From contig NZ_AUMK01000004.1 of the NCBI RefSeq assembly GCF_000430645.1, positions 62,001 to 126,000 of the forward strand: a DNA stretch of 64,000 nt, read 5' to 3'. The position numbers and the translations under genes are program-made. The DNA is from Aquimarina latercula DSM 2041. GTDB lineage: Bacteria > Bacteroidota > Bacteroidia > Flavobacteriales > Flavobacteriaceae. The notes under the pieces are model-generated. The model searched no databases. It was given only the letters and a program-made list of their open reading frames with translations, and was not told the DNA's origin. Positions 1 to 8,289 of this stretch are shown one piece after another (position 1 is the stretch's first letter; every line of letters starts with the position of its first letter).

Positions 1-80
1 ATCATAAAAGAATACACAAGCAATGATATATCCTTCTACCCGATTTTACTGTTAAAAAATAGTAAAATATTTTTCAGAGC

Positions 81-117
81 GCTACATATTATGTAGCTTT
101 GCTACCAATAATGTAGC
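81..117. promoter_or_regulatory. Double palindromic operator before the HxlR gene
   Basis: Positions 81-97 (GCTACATATTATGTAGC) form a palindrome around one central base, and 101-117 (GCTACCAATAATGTAGC) is a second, slightly degenerate copy. The two centres are 20 bp apart, about two helical turns, so two repressor dimers could bind the same DNA face. The pair ends 10 bp before the start of the HxlR-family gene. HxlR proteins are dimeric winged-helix regulators that often control their own and neighbouring genes. The autoregulation is inferred. Confidence 0.6.
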
Positions 118-127
118 AAATTAAACT

Positions 128-463
128 ATGTCACTACCCACACCAGGAAAACCAGTTAGAGGTTCAAAATCAGGAAATCATTTAATGGCACTATTTGACT
201 TACTAGGAAGAAGTTGGTCGATGGGAATTATTTGGAGACTACAAGAAGGATCTTGTACATTCAGGGTACTTCAGGACAGGTGTGAATCTATTTCGCCAAC
301 AACATTAAATAGGAGACTGAAAGAATTAACCCAATCATTTTTAATTGAAAGAACAGTTGATGGATATGCGCTTACCGATAAAGGGAAAGAAATTTTCTTA
401 CTACTAAAACCTTTAGAATCCTGGGCAAAAGATTGGGCAAAAAACTTTGACACCAATGAATAG
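128..463 (+). CDS. HxlR-family winged-helix transcriptional regulator
   Basis: A 111-residue protein that fits the whole HxlR domain: an N-terminal helix with LLGRSWSMGIIWRL, a recognition region around SISPTTLNRRLKEL (residues about 56-69), and a wing ending YALTDKGKEIF followed by the usual C-terminal aromatic helix (LESWAKDWAKNF). HxlR proteins are cytoplasmic dimers that sense electrophiles, oxidants or redox state. Its last codons overlap the start of the following Nudix gene (ATGAATAG, 456-463), so the two are probably co-transcribed. A two-copy palindrome immediately upstream suggests autoregulation. The inducer cannot be told from the sequence. Confidence 0.9.
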   Translation: MSLPTPGKPVRGSKSGNHLMALFDLLGRSWSMGIIWRLQEGSCTFRVLQDRCESISPTTLNRRLKELTQSFLIERTVDGYALTDKGKEIFLLLKPLESWAKDWAKNFDTNE

Positions 464-1361
464 AATACAATCCTATAGCAATTATGACTTTGATAGAGCT
501 GCTGAACTACGTGAAGTTGACACAAAATTTCGTGAGGTTTCTTATATCCCAATTTTTAAGAATGACTTTTTTATAGTTACATCAGCCTTAAAAGATGAAG
601 TGTTAATGAATATCCCTTTGGAATTAGCTTCTTTAACTAATCAAAAATATTTTCTTGGCGTATCTAATAATAAAGAAATTTGGTGTATTGATTTATCAGA
701 AATTGAGCTTTCGACTATAGCAAATTTTATATCATATTCTAAATTACTATGTGTACGAGATTGTTTCCATCTCATTAATGAAAGAGAAGCTTCGTTACTA
801 GCATATGCTAAAGGAATTACAAACTGGAACAACACGCATCAATTCTGCAATAATTGTGGTTCTACGACAATCAGAGAAGAAAAAGGGCATAGAAGAAAAT
901 GCATAAACAATCTTTGTAATTCATTACACTTTCCAAGAATTAATCCCGCTGTAATTGTAATAATAGAATACAAACCAAAAAATGGACCTCCACTATGTCT
1001 ATTAAATATGCACGAAAAAGAATATGGTTATATGTGTTCTCTATTTTCGGGGTTTTCAGAAATTGGAGAAAGCCTTGAAGACACTGTTAAAAGAGAAATG
1101 AAAGAAGAAGTAAATCTAGCGGTCACCAATATAGAATATATCGGTTCTCAACCTTGGTCCTTTCCATCGTCATTAATGTTAGGCTTTTCGGCAAAAACAG
1201 AAAGCAAAAATTTTACTATCGATAATAAAGAAATAAAAAAAGCACAATGGTTTTCTGCTAATCAAATCAACAAAATGGTGCAAGAAAATAAACTTGTGAT
1301 TTCTAAAAAGGACTCTATCTCAAATTATATAATACAATTATGGATCGAAAAAAACAGTTAA
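456..1361 (+). CDS. nudC: NADH pyrophosphatase-like Nudix hydrolase (NudC family)
   Basis: A NudC-type protein of 301 residues from ATG 456 (a TTG at 447 would add three). It has an N-terminal domain, a zinc-ribbon-like segment with Cys131, Cys134, Cys149 and Cys154, and a Nudix box at about 199-221 (GFSEIGES...REMKEEV). The NudC signature SQPWSFPSS follows at about 231-239. The family hydrolyses NAD(H) to NMN(H) and AMP and can remove NAD caps from RNA. The second Cys pair is C-x4-C rather than the C-x2-C of E. coli NudC. The gene overlaps the HxlR gene by 8 bp, so redox-linked co-regulation is plausible but inferred. Confidence 0.88.
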   Translation: MNRIQSYSNYDFDRAAELREVDTKFREVSYIPIFKNDFFIVTSALKDEVLMNIPLELASLTNQKYFLGVSNNKEIWCIDLSEIELSTIANFISYSKLLCVRDCFHLINEREASLLAYAKGITNWNNTHQFCNNCGSTTIREEKGHRRKCINNLCNSLHFPRINPAVIVIIEYKPKNGPPLCLLNMHEKEYGYMCSLFSGFSEIGESLEDTVKREMKEEVNLAVTNIEYIGSQPWSFPSSLMLGFSAKTESKNFTIDNKEIKKAQWFSANQINKMVQENKLVISKKDSISNYIIQLWIEKNS

Positions 1362-1381
1362 TCTAAATTAAAAAGAAAAAT

Positions 1382-1675
1382 ATGAAAAAAGTTAATGTAA
1401 CAATCGTAGCTACAATAAATCAACAAGGCAACGAGGCATTATCTCATTACTTAGAAAAAGTAGGAATTCTATATAAAAAAGTAGATGCAAAGCCTGTAAA
1501 TAAATTTAAGGTCTCTAAACCTCTTATAGGTGATTACACTCCCAGTTTAGTTTCTATAATGGAATTTCCAGATATGAAATCATTACATGATGTATTTGAT
1601 AGTGATGAATATAAAGAATTATTACCTTACCGTGAAAAAGCTTTTTCCAAACTAGAAGCTTATATTAGTGAGTAA
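1382..1675 (+). CDS. Small DUF1330-like alpha/beta-barrel protein
   Basis: A 97-residue protein starting 20 bp after the Nudix gene, so probably the third gene of that operon. The pattern of a first strand (VNVTIVATI), a helix (NEALSHYLEKVG), a strand holding VSIMEFPDMKSLHDVFDSDEYKELLPYREKAF, and a final strand resembles the DUF1330 dimeric alpha-beta-barrel family. The segment with a strand, then F-D-S-x-E-Y, then R is the usual family signature. DUF1330 proteins have no settled biochemical role. The family assignment is moderate and the function unknown. Confidence 0.65.
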   Translation: MKKVNVTIVATINQQGNEALSHYLEKVGILYKKVDAKPVNKFKVSKPLIGDYTPSLVSIMEFPDMKSLHDVFDSDEYKELLPYREKAFSKLEAYISE

Positions 1676-1736
1676 ATCTATTCATATTATATCTATCGTT
1701 TAGTTAACATTTAATTCCTTAGAATTCAATTATAAA

Positions 1737-2273
1737 ATGAACAAAAAATTTCCGGTTTTAGAATCTAAAAGAGTAATCTTAAGACAGTTTAATGATTCGG
1801 ACTTAGAAAATGTTTTTAAAGGGCTTTCGCACCCAGATATAATTAAATATTATGGCATTAGTTATAATAGTTTAGAGGCTACAAGAGAACAAATGTCTTG
1901 GTTTGCTGATCTGGAAGAAAATGAAACCGGAATTTGGTGGGCTGTCTGTTCAAAGGATGATGGAAGTTTTCTAGGTGCAGGTGGATTAAATAATATGAGT
2001 AAAGAAAATAGAAAAGCAGAAATTGGTTTTTGGTTATTGCCACAAAGTTGGGGAAAAGGTTTCATGACCGAAACAATGCCACTTATTGTTAATTACGCAT
2101 TTGATACTATTGGATTACATAGAATTGAGGGCTTTGTAGAAACCGAAAACATAAATTGCAAAAAAGCTTTGGCAAAACTTAAATTCAATTTAGAAGGTAC
2201 AATGCAAGACTGCGAAGTTAAAAATGGAGCATTTATTAGTTTAGATATTTATTCTAAAATAGCTAATGAATGA
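1737..2273 (+). CDS. GNAT family N-acetyltransferase (RimJ/RimL-like)
   Basis: A 178-residue single-domain GNAT. The start SKRVILRQFNDSDLENVF is the usual first strand and helix of RimJ/RimL-type acetyltransferases. The acetyl-CoA pyrophosphate loop is LLPQSWGKGFMTE (Q-x-x-G-x-G form, about residues 99-111). The C-terminal part LHRIEGFVETENINCKKALAKLKF is the typical motif B region, with E-N-x-x-C/S and the 'KLKF' ending. It would transfer an acetyl group from acetyl-CoA to an amine, such as a protein N-terminus or small molecule. The substrate is not predictable. It stands alone with its own 60-bp leader. Confidence 0.88.
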   Translation: MNKKFPVLESKRVILRQFNDSDLENVFKGLSHPDIIKYYGISYNSLEATREQMSWFADLEENETGIWWAVCSKDDGSFLGAGGLNNMSKENRKAEIGFWLLPQSWGKGFMTETMPLIVNYAFDTIGLHRIEGFVETENINCKKALAKLKFNLEGTMQDCEVKNGAFISLDIYSKIANE

Positions 2274-2340
2274 ACTATTCTATCTAATAATAGTTGACCT
2301 TTTAGACTAGCAAAAAATTGGAAAGTAATAGACTTGAAAA

Positions 2341-2772
2341 ATGGTAAGAAAAAATAATGAAATAACCCTCGATTTTTTAGATCACGTAGCCATTAGAGTA
2401 AAAGATTTGAAAATCTCAAGTGAATGGTATCAAAAAGTATTAGGATTAAAAGAATACAAACCACCTGAATGGGGTGAATTTCCCATTTTTCTGCTTTCCG
2501 GAAAATCTGGAATTGCATTGTTTCCGGCTGATTTAGATGATTCTAAACTTAATTTAAATTCTAAAAATGTAAAAATTGACCATTTTGCCTTTAATGTTAC
2601 AAAAGAAAATTTTGAAAAAGCTAAAGAACGATATACAGAATTAAATTTAGACTTCAACATTCAGGATCATCACTATTTTCATTCAATTTATACAAAAGAC
2701 CCAGATGGACATAAGGTCGAATTGACGACCATTGTTGTCAATGAGAATGAATTCTATTCCAAATTCAAATAA
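2341..2772 (+). CDS. VOC family (glyoxalase/dioxygenase fold) protein
   Basis: A 143-residue protein with two beta-alpha-beta-beta-beta modules. Candidate metal ligands are the His of DFLDHVAIRV, the His of KIDHFAFNV and the Glu of DGHKVELTT, the places where glyoxalase I and extradiol dioxygenases bind metal. WYQKVLGLKEY in the first module and KDPDGHKVEL in the second are standard for the superfamily. It could be a lyase, dioxygenase or resistance protein such as a thiol transferase; the sequence does not decide. The following gene is another VOC protein, suggesting a small detoxification group. Confidence 0.8.
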   Translation: MVRKNNEITLDFLDHVAIRVKDLKISSEWYQKVLGLKEYKPPEWGEFPIFLLSGKSGIALFPADLDDSKLNLNSKNVKIDHFAFNVTKENFEKAKERYTELNLDFNIQDHHYFHSIYTKDPDGHKVELTTIVVNENEFYSKFK

Positions 2773-2850
2773 AAAACCGTGACTAATAAAGATTAATATA
2801 CTTTTGTCTTTTACCCAAAATAGTACAAGTAATTAGTAAATGGACCAAAA

Positions 2851-3525
2851 ATGAAAATTCAAAAATTAAAGTTATATACAAATAAACTAGATTTAGAAAA
2901 ACAATTCTATTCAAATACTTTAGGATTTGAAATACTTGAAAGTACAGTAAGCCACTTTACATTAAAAATTGGATGGAGTGAATTAACTTTCGAAAAGTCT
3001 GAAAAGGATTATAAGTACCATTATTGTTTTTTAATCCCATCCAACAAACTAAATCAAGCAATAAAATGGATGGAAAAAAGGGTTCCCATTTTAGACTTAG
3101 AAGAAGGAAGAAAGACCCAGAGATTTGAAAGCTGGAATGCTGATTCATTTTACTTCTATGATGCTAGTGGAAATATTGCTGAATTTATCGTAAGACATGA
3201 ACTGAAAAACGCTATTGATTCTGATTTTAAAATTTCGGATGTATTATGTGTAAATGAAATTGGAATGCCTACAAGTGATGTAAAAAAAATGAATAATCAA
3301 CTTCAAGAAAAGTTTGGAACAAAATTTTGGAAAGGTGATCCTCTAAGATTTGGAACAAATGGTTCGCAAGAAGGATTATTTTTACTACCAAACTATAACT
3401 TAAAAGATTTTTGGTTTCCTACTTCCATTAAAATTAAACCAGAACCATTTAGTGTTACAATAAATAATAATGATCAAACATTCTATCTAGAATATAAGAA
3501 TGAAGAAATAAAAAAGTACTCCTAA
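2851..3525 (+). CDS. VOC family protein, larger form
   Basis: A 224-residue VOC-like protein. The N-terminal module has the family pattern (LKLYTNKLDLEKQFYSNTLGFEIL, then WSELTFEKS), followed by FYDASGNIAEFIVRHEL, the usual strand with the Glu ligand. The C-terminal half (from about residue 130) contains a second, more divergent pair (VLCVNEIGMPTSDVKKMNNQL ... FLLPNYNLKDFW) whose metal ligands are less clear. It lies 78 bp after a shorter VOC gene. The enzyme activity is unknown. Flavobacterial proteins of this size are usually annotated only as VOC family. Confidence 0.72.
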   Translation: MKIQKLKLYTNKLDLEKQFYSNTLGFEILESTVSHFTLKIGWSELTFEKSEKDYKYHYCFLIPSNKLNQAIKWMEKRVPILDLEEGRKTQRFESWNADSFYFYDASGNIAEFIVRHELKNAIDSDFKISDVLCVNEIGMPTSDVKKMNNQLQEKFGTKFWKGDPLRFGTNGSQEGLFLLPNYNLKDFWFPTSIKIKPEPFSVTINNNDQTFYLEYKNEEIKKYS

Positions 3526-3624
3526 AAAAACAACTATCAATTAATATAGCTTTTATTAATTGGCCCTATATTTTGAGTTATTAACCTTATTGTTAGCTAA
3601 GTATTCAAACAAAAAACGTGTATA

Positions 3625-3660
3625 TTTAATTACTAATTCTACATACTGTTAGTAATTAAA
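3625..3660. promoter_or_regulatory. 12-bp perfect inverted repeat before the broken membrane gene
   Basis: TTTAATTACTAA at 3625-3636 is exactly matched by TTAGTAATTAAA at 3649-3660, with a 12-base spacer. It ends 10 bp before the ATG at 3670. It could be an operator for a dimeric regulator or a 5'-UTR hairpin that shields the start. No adjacent regulator gene points to its partner. Confidence 0.45.
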
Positions 3661-3669
3661 TTACAACAC

Positions 3670-4705
3670 ATGAATAGAACTTTAAACCTTCAGAAAAGCC
3701 TAGCCATTTTAGGGATTCCTGTATTGATTATTGTTGTTATGATACTTCTAACAAAATCGTCCATATTTACAAAAAACTCCAACAGTTTATCTATTGCAAT
3801 TACATTTGATTTATTATTAACCGTTCCCTTTATATATTTTCTGCAAATTAGAAAAACCAACATTCCGAAAAGTACTATTCTTTCATTTGTGATTATCGGT
3901 ATGGTAGTTTGCACAATCATAATTCCTTCCAACAATCAATATTATTTGGATCTTTTTAAGACTTGGATATTTCCTGTTTTAGAACTTTCTATAGTATCAT
4001 ATGTGATATACAAGTTGACTAGGTTTATAAAGCGTTATAAAGTAAATAAAAATGGATCTGTAGACTTTTACCGTTCTAAAGGATACTTGTAGGGAGATAC
4101 TTCCTAAAGCCGCTGTAATACCTGTAATCACAGAAATTGCTGTTTTTTATTATGGTTTTATTTATTGGAAAAAAAGAAACCTCAGTAAAAATGAGTTCTC
4201 TTATCATAAAAACAGTGGAACAATATCTTTATTAATTGCTCTTATAGTTATTATTGGGATAGAAACAGTTGTATTTCATATTCTTCTTGCAAAATGGAAT
4301 CTCACTGCAGCTTGGATTTTAACTTTTCTTAGTATATATTCTGGTATTCAGATTATTGGTTTTATCAAATCGATGTATAAAAGACCTATTTCTATCGAAA
4401 ATAATAAATTATTCCTTCGATATGGAATTATGAATGAGACTACTATTGAGTTATCTAATATTGATAGCATAGAAATCTCATCAAAAGATATTGAATTAGA
4501 CAAAATCACTAGAAAACTATCATTTTTAGGAGTATTAGAAAATCATAATATGATTATAAGGGTAAAAGAAGAAAACACCTTGATTGGGCTTTATGGAATT
4601 AAACGTACTTACAAAAATTTAGCAATACATATTGATGACAAAAATGAATTTAAAAATCGAATAATTAGTGTTTCTAATCGATTAAAACTAGATGCAACTT
4701 TATAA
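3670..4705 (+). pseudogene. Frameshifted multi-spanning membrane protein with C-terminal PH-like domain
   Basis: Reading from ATG 3670 gives about 140 residues with four hydrophobic segments and stops at TAG 4090. The frame one base further on is open from 4064 to the TAA at 4705. It encodes KDTCREILPKAAVIP, more hydrophobic segments (LLIALIVIIGIETVVFHI and LTAAWILTFLSIYSG), and a soluble beta-rich tail from about 4373 that resembles a bacterial PH-like domain. The 1036 nt are one base more than 345 codons, so a single extra base (or loss of two) between 4064 and 4090 would restore one protein of about 344 residues. Either the gene is broken, or the read has an error, or a +1 frameshift is used. 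The function is unknown. Confidence 0.7.
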
Positions 4706-4718
4706 TATAATACACGAT

Positions 4719-5375
4719 CTAAAAAACTTCATAAATTGTTGTTTTTATAAGTCCTTTACCACCTGCTGTATTAATTGATAGTAACTCTTTTTCTTTTTTT
4801 ATTTTAAAATTAAAAGGTGGTGCTAATAAATTTATTCCGCTTTGCTTTTTTAATCTGATTCCTTGCCCAGAAATCACATCTGTATTTGGATTAAAAATAC
4901 CTTTTGGTATATGCTCTGTAAGAATAACATACTTAAAATCATATAGCTTATTCACTACTTGTTTTACTTCCTTATTTGACAAATGTTGTAATACTTGCCG
5001 TACTATCAAACAATCTGCAGAAGGTAAATCATCGACCGCAGCATCTAGACAATGAAACTCTAAATTTTGTTGCTTAAATTTTTCTTTATTGTACGCTATT
5101 AGTTCTGCTACTATATCTATTGCAATATATTTCTTACTGTATTCAACCAATTGCTTCCCTATATTAAAATCACCACAACCAATATCACATACGATCAATG
5201 GTGTCTTAAACGACGTTAGAAATGATATTATAGCATCTATATAAGGAAGTACAATCTTAGGGTTATGAGATCCATCGCCAGAATAAAAATCAAATTCTGT
5301 ACCTCCCCAAAGTTTCTTTTCATAAACCTGAGTCATTGCATCTTTTGTTGGCCAAGGAGTTTTCTTTTTATTCAT
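4719..5375 (-). CDS. Class I SAM-dependent methyltransferase
   Basis: A protein of 218 residues from ATG 5375 (a TTG at 5414 would add 13 residues). Motif I is IVCDIGCGDFNIG, followed by the acidic end of strand 2 in YIAIDIVAELI, then CLDAAVDDLPSADCLIVRQVLQHL (motifs II-IV). This is the Rossmann core of SAM methyltransferases. The N-terminal lysine/proline-rich segment and WGGTEFDFYSGDGSH are typical of a small-molecule methyltransferase subgroup in Bacteroidetes and cyanobacteria. It runs convergent to the broken membrane gene, only 13 bp away. The substrate is unknown. Confidence 0.82.
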   Translation of the reverse strand: MNKKKTPWPTKDAMTQVYEKKLWGGTEFDFYSGDGSHNPKIVLPYIDAIISFLTSFKTPLIVCDIGCGDFNIGKQLVEYSKKYIAIDIVAELIAYNKEKFKQQNLEFHCLDAAVDDLPSADCLIVRQVLQHLSNKEVKQVVNKLYDFKYVILTEHIPKGIFNPNTDVISGQGIRLKKQSGINLLAPPFNFKIKKEKELLSINTAGGKGLIKTTIYEVF

Positions 5376-5620
5376 ATTTGTTTTTCTATTCGTCTTTAAA
5401 AACTGCTCCTGCAAACTATTAAAGGGATTCTCTTCTAAAAATAAAAATATAATATCGAAACAAACTTACAAATTATGAAGTATAACAACCTCTTAAATTG
5501 TTTGGTCATTATTATAATGACAGCTTCAAAAAAGTACAATTAGTAGTCTTTTTTTTGTAGCATCAAAACCTTCATTCTACTTCATCTTTGCATTGTATTA
5601 ATCATTAAATAAACAAAAAA

Positions 5621-5974
5621 ATGAATATTAAAGACCAAGTACAAAAAATGGATGCAATCGTAGCACAAGGTGCTATTGTTGACGCTGTAAAAGATTTTTT
5701 TGCAGATAATGCAGTAACTGCTGATTACGGTAATAGTGGAACAAATGGAAAACCTGAAATGGTAAAAAAAATGGAAGGTTTTGCTAATGCTATAGCTAAG
5801 GTTAATGGAATTACACATCATCATACCATTGTTAATAAAAATATTTCTGCTTCTGAATTCACTTTTGATTTTGATATGAAAGATGGCAGTAAAATATACT
5901 GGCACGAAATTATACGTCGAATTTGGAATGACCAAGGAAAGGTTACTCAAGAAACATATTTTAACGCAGAATAA
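5621..5974 (+). CDS. SnoaL/NTF2-like small protein
   Basis: A 117-residue protein with the NTF2-like cone fold pattern. An N-terminal helix (AIVDAVKDFFADNAVTADYG) is followed by a helix around KPEMVKKMEGFANAI and four beta strands (THHHTIVNKNISASEFTFDFD, KIYWHEIIRRIW, VTQETYFNAE). It has no signal peptide, so it is cytoplasmic. SnoaL-like proteins can be isomerases, hydrolases or simple ligand-binding proteins; no catalytic Asp/His pair is compelling. It is 34 bp before a YHS-domain gene and may be co-transcribed with it. Confidence 0.75.
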   Translation: MNIKDQVQKMDAIVAQGAIVDAVKDFFADNAVTADYGNSGTNGKPEMVKKMEGFANAIAKVNGITHHHTIVNKNISASEFTFDFDMKDGSKIYWHEIIRRIWNDQGKVTQETYFNAE

Positions 5975-6008
5975 TTAACATCAATAATAACATTTAAATA
6001 AAAACATT

Positions 6009-6479
6009 ATGAAACTTATAAAATCATCATTAATAATAATCGCACTAATTTTTACCGCTAATTTATCTGCACAAGATAAAAAAGCCAATAACGTAGACAA
6101 TAGCAATATAGCATTACAAGGATATAGCCCAGTATCTTACCTAGATCTAGGTTTAGCGCAGAGAGGAAATAAACAATATAAATCAGAACATCAAAAAATC
6201 ATTTATTATTTCACCTCATCAGATCAAAAACAAGCTTTTGATAACAACCCTGCTAAATATCTACCGCAATATGGAGGATTCTGTGCATTCGGTTCGTATG
6301 CAGGTGCAAAATTTAGAGTTGATCCAACAAAGTTTATTGTTAAAGACAGTAAGTATTATCTATTCTTAAATAACGTAGAACTAGATGCTAAACAACTATG
6401 GTTAGCAGAAAACAATCATAATAAACTAAAAAGTACTGCTGATAAAAACTGGAGTAAACTAAGTAAAACTCACAATTAA
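6009..6479 (+). CDS. Exported YHS domain-containing protein
   Basis: A 156-residue protein. Residues 1-21 are a signal peptide (KLIKSSLIIIALIFTANLSAQ), so the product is periplasmic. The YHS domain follows, with ALQGYSPVSYLD (about 36-47), IIYYFTSSDQKQAFDNNPAKYLPQ (about 65-88) and the conserved YGGFCAFG (about 89-96) with its single Cys. YHS domains occur in heavy-metal ATPases and oxygenases and probably bind metal, though this exported form is uncharacterised. The gene lies between the NTF2-like gene and an SPW membrane gene, with gaps of 34 and 28 bp, so a three-gene operon is likely. Confidence 0.82.
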   Translation: MKLIKSSLIIIALIFTANLSAQDKKANNVDNSNIALQGYSPVSYLDLGLAQRGNKQYKSEHQKIIYYFTSSDQKQAFDNNPAKYLPQYGGFCAFGSYAGAKFRVDPTKFIVKDSKYYLFLNNVELDAKQLWLAENNHNKLKSTADKNWSKLSKTHN

Positions 6480-6507
6480 TTTTCCCATCACTTTAAATTT
6501 AAAAATC

Positions 6508-6861
6508 ATGAAATTTGTAACCAAAAGAATACACGCATTTTTAGATTATCCTGTTGCGATTATATTAATATTACTACCATACATACTTGGTTTAGGAAGT
6601 TCCAATCCAATGGCGCTATATGTTTCTGTAGCAACTGGGGTTGCAGCTTTTATATTGACCTTATTAACAGATCATAGTTTAGGAGTATATCGTATTGTAC
6701 CATATAAAGTTCATTTAATTGTAGATTTTTTAGTAGCAATCGTATTTATTATCGTTCCTTTTATTTTATCATTCCAAGGAATAGATGCCTACTACTATTG
6801 GATAAATGGTGCAATGGTTCTTATAGTAGTAAGCCTACATAAACCAGAAATATCTGTCTGA
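6508..6861 (+). CDS. SPW-repeat-like four-helix membrane protein
   Basis: A 117-residue integral membrane protein with four hydrophobic helices (about 14-30, 36-54, 66-86, 92-110). The R-x-H-A-x-L-D-Y-P-V start and the internal duplication (FLDYPVAIILILLPYILGLG versus HLIVDFLVAIVFIIVPFILSF) match the SPW domain class, in which a two-helix unit is repeated. The function of the family is unknown. It is the last gene of the group starting at 5621 and is followed by a hairpin terminator. Confidence 0.75.
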   Translation: MKFVTKRIHAFLDYPVAIILILLPYILGLGSSNPMALYVSVATGVAAFILTLLTDHSLGVYRIVPYKVHLIVDFLVAIVFIIVPFILSFQGIDAYYYWINGAMVLIVVSLHKPEISV

Positions 6862-6908
6862 TATATAAATATTTGATCAAATAGATTACAGTAATAACAT
6901 TAATGAGT

Positions 6909-6948
6909 AATAACCGTTTGAATCTTAATTTAAGCGGTTATTGCTTTT
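6909..6948 (+). terminator. Hairpin terminator after the SPW gene
   Basis: AATAACCG at 6909-6916 pairs with CGGTTATT at 6935-6942; the inner TTGAA/TTTAA positions lengthen the stem. A short T-rich run (GCTTTTAT) follows. Its position 48 bp after the SPW gene fits an intrinsic terminator. Confidence 0.6.
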
Positions 6949-7101
6949 ATATATTATAATTAAAAAAGCTATCATTAATATCTTGAATGATTCATTCTAA
7001 AACTTCTTACACTTTTATTATCTTGCTTTTGAATAATAAATTTCTTGTTAATCTTGCGGGATCCACTATAAAGGATCCAAAAAGTGTATATTGTAAATTG
7101 A

Positions 7102-8151
7102 ATGCATCACGTCGAAAAATTTTCACCAGAACTTAATAAAGTATACTTTATAGAAAAACATACGTTAATCCACATTTTATCGGGTAACGGGAGTATTCAG
7201 GTTGATTTTAAAAATTATTTAGACTGGCAAGAAAAAGCCATTTTTTTAGAAAAAGGACAATACATCAAGTTTCTTTCAGACAATTTCACCATCAGAAGAA
7301 TTGAATTCTCGAACAAAGAGAAATTTTATAATACCGAAGTTCGAGTATTATTTAAACATCTAATATCTTTAGGGTATATTGATTTATTAGAATGTGACGA
7401 ATGTAATAACTTTTTATCAGAATCAACATTAACAGATAATTCCTCTAATATTATAGATATTTCTTCAAAACAATGGTACTGGCAAAACCCTTTTAAAGCA
7501 AACAAAGAAGAATATCAGATTATTTTTGATATTAAAGATATTATTGATGAAGAATATTCTAATAATTTAACCAGTAACGATCTAGTAAATCTTATTAATG
7601 ATAATGGATATAATGCCCAAGCACTTATTAAAAATAAAGTAGGATTGTCAATTAAAAATTTAGTTAGCTCTAAAAGATTACAGGAAAGTCAAAAACAAAT
7701 TGCTTTTACCGATAAGAATATTCAGGAAATCTCTTATGATTTAGGGTTTAAGGATGATGCTTATTTTAATCGTGTTTTTAAAAATTCAACTGGACAAACG
7801 CCTAAACAGTTTCGAGAAAACTTCGATTTTGAAAAACGAGATACATTTACCCAAAATATTCTAGAACTTTTACAAAAATATCATACTCAAGAAAGAGCTC
7901 TAGAATTTTATGCTGATAAAATGAATCTATCTATTAAAGCGCTTTCTAGTAAAGTTAAATCTAAAATGAATATCACTTTAGGCCAATTAATCAGATTAGA
8001 ACTTATCAATACTGCAAAATTTATGCTCATTGAAGGGGAATCTATTTCTGAGATATCTAGAACCTTAGGTTTTGAAGAACCTAACCATTTTACTCGGTTT
8101 TTTAAACATTATTTAGGTATTTCACCAACGGATTTTAAATCAAGCATTTAA
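7102..8151 (+). CDS. AraC-family regulator with two tandem HTH domains
   Basis: A 349-residue cytoplasmic regulator. The N-terminal about 130 residues look like a small cupin-type ligand-binding domain (strands such as IHILSGNGSIQVDF and WQEKAIFLEKGQYIKFL). Two AraC-type DNA-binding domains follow. The first, about 140-245, ends IQEISYDLGFKDDAYFNRVFKNSTGQTPKQF. The second, about 255-349, ends ISEISRTLGFEEPNHFTRFFKHYLGISPTDF. Each has its own seven-helix pattern and signature. Most AraC proteins have only one. A GGATCC repeat lies at 7059-7064 and 7073-7078 upstream. The ligand and targets are unknown. Confidence 0.85.
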   Translation: MHHVEKFSPELNKVYFIEKHTLIHILSGNGSIQVDFKNYLDWQEKAIFLEKGQYIKFLSDNFTIRRIEFSNKEKFYNTEVRVLFKHLISLGYIDLLECDECNNFLSESTLTDNSSNIIDISSKQWYWQNPFKANKEEYQIIFDIKDIIDEEYSNNLTSNDLVNLINDNGYNAQALIKNKVGLSIKNLVSSKRLQESQKQIAFTDKNIQEISYDLGFKDDAYFNRVFKNSTGQTPKQFRENFDFEKRDTFTQNILELLQKYHTQERALEFYADKMNLSIKALSSKVKSKMNITLGQLIRLELINTAKFMLIEGESISEISRTLGFEEPNHFTRFFKHYLGISPTDFKSSI

Positions 8152-8289
8152 ATAAAAAAATCCAAGCTAATATCCTGTTTACAAAATGTATCTGATTTGT
8201 AACAATTCAGTCAAAACATATAACAATTCGGTAATTATAATTACTTTCATACTACGTATCGCAGTAGCTTTTGCATAAATTAATACATT

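Noticed and set aside
447-455. TTG start for the NudC-like gene
   Set aside because: ATG at 456 fits better, overlapping the HxlR stop codon as in coupled genes, and adds no loss of the family domain.
7059-7078. GGATCC repeated at 14-bp distance before the tandem AraC gene, as an operator
   Set aside because: Six-base repeats at this distance can occur by chance and the flanks show no further symmetry; kept only as a note in the gene entry.
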